From an uncultured Collinsella sp. (GTDB taxonomy: Bacteria > Actinomycetota > Coriobacteriia > Coriobacteriales > Coriobacteriaceae), in NCBI GenBank assembly GCA_959600835.1, contig CAUGNQ010000049.1:1-15758 (forward strand): a stretch of DNA of 15,758 bases, read 5' to 3'. A program made the position numbers and the translations under genes. The notes under the pieces were generated by a model. The model was not told the origin of the DNA. It made no database searches and was given only the letters and a program-made list of their open reading frames with translations. This document shows positions 13,450-15,758 of this stretch, one piece after another; the first letter of the stretch is position 1; every line of letters begins with the position of its first letter.

Positions 13450-14127
13450 TTATACCCCCAGCGGCACGATCTTGGTGCCATGGAGCTCGGAGACGCCTAG
13501 CGCCGCCACGACCGCGTCGCGATTTGCCGTAGTGATGCCGCCGCCGGGAAGGATGGTCAAGCGATCGCCCGCATACTCGATTAAACGAGCCAGGTGATCG
13601 AAATTATCCTCGATCGACGTACCGGCCGCACCGCCATGTGTGAGGATGCGCGTAACGCCGCAGTCGGCAAGTGTATCAATCGCATCGAGCTGAACCTCGG
13701 GCGAGAGCTGGTCAAATGCCATGTGGAAGGTGATGTCAAGGGGCTCGCGCTTGCACTCCTCCGTCGCGCAGCCCGTAGCCATAACGAGGGCGCCGAGGGT
13801 GAGCTCGTCGAGCGCCCAGCCGCTGGCACAGGGCTTGCAGCAGCCAAAGACCAGGCCGTCAACGCCGGCACTCACAGCAAGGCCCAGGTCCATCTCCATC
13901 ATGCGCAGCTCGTCCTGGTTGTAATGAAAGTCGCCACCACGCGGACGAATCATGCACATCACTCGCGCGTCATGCTCGTGAGCGTAACTGACTGTAGCGC
14001 TAATAACGCCGGCGGAAGGCGTGGTGCCACCGACGGCAAGGTTGTCACACAGCTCAATGCGCCCCGCACCAGCCTCGATGGCCGCCGGCACTCGCTCAAA
14101 GTTCTCGGCGCAAAATTCGTACAGCAT
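13450..14127 (-). CDS. cutC: CutC-family TIM-barrel protein
   Basis: A 225-residue CutC protein, slightly shorter than the E. coli one (about 248). It shows GAGRIELCDNLAVGGTTPS (21-37), the MIRPRGGDF strand (59-67), GVDGLVFGC (88-96) and a TFHMAFD motif (133-139). Most relatives have TFHRAFD, so the usual arginine is methionine here. CutC was named for copper tolerance in E. coli, but its biochemical role is unsettled and the barrel looks like a small-molecule enzyme. Pairing with a GalT-like protein hints at sugar or nucleotide metabolism rather than copper. The ATG at 14127 follows GGGGGC; an upstream start would add 13 residues with no family match. It is the first gene of the pair. Confidence 0.9.
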   Translation of the reverse strand: MLYEFCAENFERVPAAIEAGAGRIELCDNLAVGGTTPSAGVISATVSYAHEHDARVMCMIRPRGGDFHYNQDELRMMEMDLGLAVSAGVDGLVFGCCKPCASGWALDELTLGALVMATGCATEECKREPLDITFHMAFDQLSPEVQLDAIDTLADCGVTRILTHGGAAGTSIEDNFDHLARLIEYAGDRLTILPGGGITTANRDAVVAALGVSELHGTKIVPLGV

Positions 14128-14176
14128 AGATAGCCCCCAGAAGACATTTCTATTTCCACACGGCATTGTCGCACGT

Positions 14177-14182
14177 TAAATA
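14177..14182 (-). promoter_or_regulatory. Possible -10 element for cutC
   Basis: Minus-strand TATTTA, about 50 bases before the cutC start, with only a poor -35 (TTTTGT) 17 bases upstream. Nothing better is seen in 14128-14230. Confidence 0.25.
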
Positions 14183-14232
14183 GCAACCCGCACGATGGAA
14201 CAAAACCTTGACAAGGAGTGTCCCAAAGTGCC

Positions 14233-14259
14233 GGCACATAAGGAACGTCCCCAGGTGCC
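14233..14259. repeat. GGGGACGT-type hairpin repeat, unit 1
   Basis: GGCAC (14233-14237) pairs with GTGCC (14255-14259). The loop carries the core, which on the minus strand reads GGGGACGTTCCTTA (14239-14252). Confidence 0.65.
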
Positions 14260-14271
14260 ACCTTGAGCGAT

Positions 14272-14306
14272 GGGCACTCATTTAAGTACGTCCCCAATGA
14301 GTACCC
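14272..14306. repeat. GGGGACGT-type hairpin repeat, unit 2
   Basis: ACTCATT (14276-14282) pairs with AATGAGT (14296-14302), extended by GGG/CCC after one mismatch. The loop is exactly 13 nt and on the minus strand reads GGGGACGTACTTA (14283-14295). Confidence 0.8.
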
Positions 14307-14345
14307 GCAGGGGACAGACAGACCAGACTCCCTATACGACAACTG

Positions 14346-14374
14346 TTGACATCATATACTATGTGTCATATAGT
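14346..14374 (+). promoter_or_regulatory. Promoter of the padR operon
   Basis: A consensus TTGACA (14346-14351), a 17-base spacer and TATAGT (14369-14374) form the best sigma-70-type promoter in the window, 38 bases before the padR start codon. Confidence 0.88.
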
Positions 14375-14385
14375 AGGTGTTACAC
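14357..14385 (+). promoter_or_regulatory. Likely PadR operator
   Basis: A 19-base dyad TACTATGTG-T-CATATAGTA (14357-14375) covers the spacer and -10 element, and a second perfect dyad GTGT-T-ACAC (14377-14385) follows at the transcription start. PadR regulators often repress their own operon from such dyads, so autorepression is the likely control. Confidence 0.65.
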
Positions 14386-14411
14386 AGTATACTACGAAAG
14401 GAGGTGTGCGG

Positions 14412-14732
14412 ATGGAGGCACAGATGAAGCGCGGCTTCCTCGAGGCCTGCGTGCTCGCGGCCGTCTCGGGCGAGGAATCCTACGGCTATCAGATCGTGAA
14501 GGACGTGCCCGCGAGTATGGGACTCACGGAATCCACGCTCTATCCGTTGCTCAAGCGCCTGGAGAAGGCGGGCTGCATCACCGCGCGCTCCGCCGAACAC
14601 AACGGGCGGCTGCGGAGGTACTACCGCATCACGGACGCCGGGCGCGAGCGTATCGCCGAGTTCCTCGCCGAATGGCCATCCGTGCAGGAGATCTACCGTT
14701 ACGTGGAGGGGGCGCACCATGACGCGCGATGA
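14412..14732 (+). CDS. PadR-family transcriptional regulator
   Basis: This 106-residue protein is a small PadR-s2 type repressor. It has a winged helix with the signature YGYQIVKDV (24-32), LTESTLYPLLKRLEKAG (38-54) as the recognition helix and GRLRRYYRITDAGRER (65-80) as the wing, followed by one short dimerisation helix. PadR proteins sense small molecules or cell-envelope stress and usually repress an adjacent transporter or membrane-protein gene. AAGGAGG stands 8 bases before the ATG at 14412; an earlier in-frame ATG at 14346 would lie inside the promoter. It overlaps the DUF1700 gene by 14 bases, so the two are translationally coupled. This regulator-plus-DUF1700 pairing is common in Firmicutes and Actinobacteria. 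Confidence 0.93.
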   Translation: MEAQMKRGFLEACVLAAVSGEESYGYQIVKDVPASMGLTESTLYPLLKRLEKAGCITARSAEHNGRLRRYYRITDAGRERIAEFLAEWPSVQEIYRYVEGAHHDAR

Positions 14733-15351
14733 GTTCTTGAACCGGCTGGGCGAGCTTCTGGCCTGCCTGCCGGCAGATCAGGTAAAGGAAACGCAGGAGT
14801 TCTACGCGGAGGCCATCGCCGACCGTATGGAGGACGGCATGACGGAGGCCGAGGCTGTGGCCGCCATGGGCACGCCCGGTGAGGTCGCCGAGGCAACGCT
14901 CGACGAACTGCCCGCCGTGCCGCGCGCGATCGCGAGGACCAAGCGCAAGAGCACGGCACTTCTATGGGCGCTCGCCATCGTGGGCTCTCCGGTATGGATT
15001 CCGCTGCTGCTCGCGTTCGTCGCCGTTGCCGCTGCAGTCTACATCTGTATTTGGGTTCTTGCGCTCTGCGTGTGGATCGTGGCCGCGGCATTCGGGGGCG
15101 CGGGCCTGGTAGGGCTCCTGTTCGCCGTGGACGGCATCATTATCGGGCATGTTCCGTACGTTTTGGCCTCGATGGGAATGGGATTCGCTTCCATCGGTGT
15201 GGCGCTCCTCACGGGAGCAGGCGCCTGGACGGCGTCCAAGCAGATCGCGCGCCTCTCTGCCCTTTGGGCGAAGAAAGCCGTTTCGCCCTTCTGGAAAGAT
15301 CGAGGCAATAAGAGCCGCATGGGCGCTGAAGCGGCGCCGCTCACGGCATAG
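14719..15351 (+). CDS. DUF1700/HAAS membrane protein
   Basis: Residues 1-65 form the soluble HAAS-type helical domain of DUF1700 proteins: RDEFLNRLGELLACLP, then a helix ending EFYAEAIADRMEDGMTEAEA (46-ish), then AAMGTPGEVA. Three or four hydrophobic segments follow (about 78-100, 103-125, 128-150, 153-172), so the C-terminal part is in the membrane; the tail after 180 is basic. Function is unknown; such proteins sit beside PadR regulators and are thought to act in envelope-stress sensing. GGAGGGGG precedes the ATG, which lies inside the end of padR. The next gene starts 14 bases after its stop, so all three form one operon. Confidence 0.88.
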   Translation: MTRDEFLNRLGELLACLPADQVKETQEFYAEAIADRMEDGMTEAEAVAAMGTPGEVAEATLDELPAVPRAIARTKRKSTALLWALAIVGSPVWIPLLLAFVAVAAAVYICIWVLALCVWIVAAAFGGAGLVGLLFAVDGIIIGHVPYVLASMGMGFASIGVALLTGAGAWTASKQIARLSALWAKKAVSPFWKDRGNKSRMGAEAAPLTA

Positions 15352-15365
15352 GAAGGAGTGCAAAC

Positions 15366-15629
15366 ATGTCCAGCGTAAAAAAGATTTACCTTGCCGTAGC
15401 GGGTGGGCTTGTTGCCACGGGGCTCGTCCTGGCTGCTATCGGATTTGTGGCCTCCGGCTTTAACCTCGCTGTGTTCAACACGCAGATCGACCTGCGCGAT
15501 GACACCATCATTCTGGGTGGTGTTGAAATGGACGACCCGACAGGGCTTCCACTCATCGAGCAGCTTGCCGAGGTTGGCGAGATCCATATTGGATCTGCAA
15601 CGGCTGGTTCGTCTTCTACTCGCAAATGA
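15366..15629 (+). CDS. Small membrane-anchored protein, probably truncated
   Basis: An 87-residue protein with one N-terminal hydrophobic segment (about 6-31) after a short basic start, then a polar, acidic outer part (NTQIDLRDDTIILGG). An AGGAG box precedes the ATG. In comparable padR-DUF1700 operons the third gene is often a larger DUF4097-type protein with an N-terminal membrane segment and a beta-repeat domain; this one stops where such a domain would begin. At the stop codon a ParB-like fragment starts on the other strand, which suggests that the 3' part was lost by a rearrangement. DUF4097 relation is an inference; the N-terminal anchor is plain. Confidence 0.65.
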   Translation: MSSVKKIYLAVAGGLVATGLVLAAIGFVASGFNLAVFNTQIDLRDDTIILGGVEMDDPTGLPLIEQLAEVGEIHIGSATAGSSSTRK

Positions 15630-15631
15630 TC

Positions 15632-15694
15632 GAGCTCGTAGCAGCCATCCCCCTTCGGGCACACCACGACGGGCGTGAGCACGCCGCACTCGGA
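15632..15694 (-). pseudogene. ParB-like domain remnant
   Basis: One minus-strand frame reads GSECGVLTPVVVCPKGDGCYE over about 20 residues, which resembles the ParB/Srx N-terminal strand (typically E-x-GVLTP-V-V-P-x-DG-YEL). The following part, normally SGHRR, is missing: the frame runs directly into antisense of the 87-residue gene. No start or ribosome binding site fits. I read it as a degraded piece of a plasmid- or ICE-type parB gene. The match is short and made by eye, so it needs a profile search. Confidence 0.45.
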
Positions 15695-15704
15695 GCCTTT
15701 TGAC

Positions 15705-15758
15705 CTAGTCGTTGGGGACGTTCTTAAACGACTAGTCATTAAAGAACGTCCCCAACGA
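15705..15758. repeat. GGGGACGT-type repeats, inverted pair at the window end
   Basis: A 17-bp perfect inverted repeat (15709-15725 with 15742-15758) with a 16-base centre. Each arm is one repeat core: GGGGACGTTCTTA (15714-15726) and, on the other strand, GGGGACGTTCTTT (15741-15753). The left core is also the 13-nt loop of a second hairpin, CTAGTCGTT/AACGACTAG (15705-15713/15727-15735), so two exclusive folds exist. The right unit may continue past the window. Confidence 0.85.

Noticed and set aside
14270..14722. Plus-strand frame overlapping padR in another phase
   Set aside because: padR has a proper Shine-Dalgarno box and a clear winged-helix match; this frame starts inside a repeat and matches nothing.
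14230..15758. Composite transposon carrying the padR operon
   Set aside because: Repeats lie on both sides, but no transposase, target duplication or matching full-length ends are visible, and the repeats look like scattered REP-like units.

Overview
The window looks like chromosome of a high-GC Gram-positive bacterium, most probably a Coriobacteriia member close to Collinsella. That placement is inferred from protein style, codon use and gene content (RecJ-helicase fusion, bifunctional Rel, palindrome-rich spacers), not from a database match. Most genes are on the minus strand, so operons read right to left.

Layout in window order. (1) 1-250: an edge region with small hairpins and no certain gene. 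(2) 252-1690: the translation operon infC-rpmI-rplT (minus), with a strong terminator after rplT. infC appears to start at a rare AUA codon, and its leader folds as a transcription attenuator (terminator against antiterminator). (3) 1711-2026: tRNA-Leu(CAA) with its terminator, then a palindrome-rich 115-bp spacer and a second, truncated copy of the tRNA 3' end plus terminator. (4) 2066-3499: a cytoplasmic transglutaminase-like protein. (5) 3500-3851: a gene-free stretch with two ~88-bp direct repeats and a long inverted repeat. (6) 3852-4718: class II fructose-bisphosphate aldolase. (7) 4913-11344: an operon-like run, recJ-helicase fusion, rel, metallo-beta-lactamase-fold hydrolase. (8) 11345-11619: a divergent promoter region with two 6-3-6 dyads. 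(9) 11620-12618 (+): a BASS-family transporter. (10) 12649-14127 (minus): cutC and a GalT-like DUF4931 protein, nearly touching. (11) 14230-15758: GGGGACGT-type hairpin repeats on both sides of a plus-strand operon made of a PadR regulator, a DUF1700/HAAS membrane protein and a shortened membrane-anchored protein. The shortened gene ends where a ParB-like remnant on the other strand begins.

The core genes serve ribosome synthesis (IF-3, L35, L20), glycolysis (FBA), the stringent response (Rel) and DNA repair (RecJ plus helicase). The right end is accessory. No complete mobile element, CRISPR array or obvious new defence system is visible. The most unusual items are the infC leader and its AUA start, the RecJ-helicase fusion, the repeats that keep a 13-nt loop while their stems change, and the duplicated tRNA-Leu 3' end.
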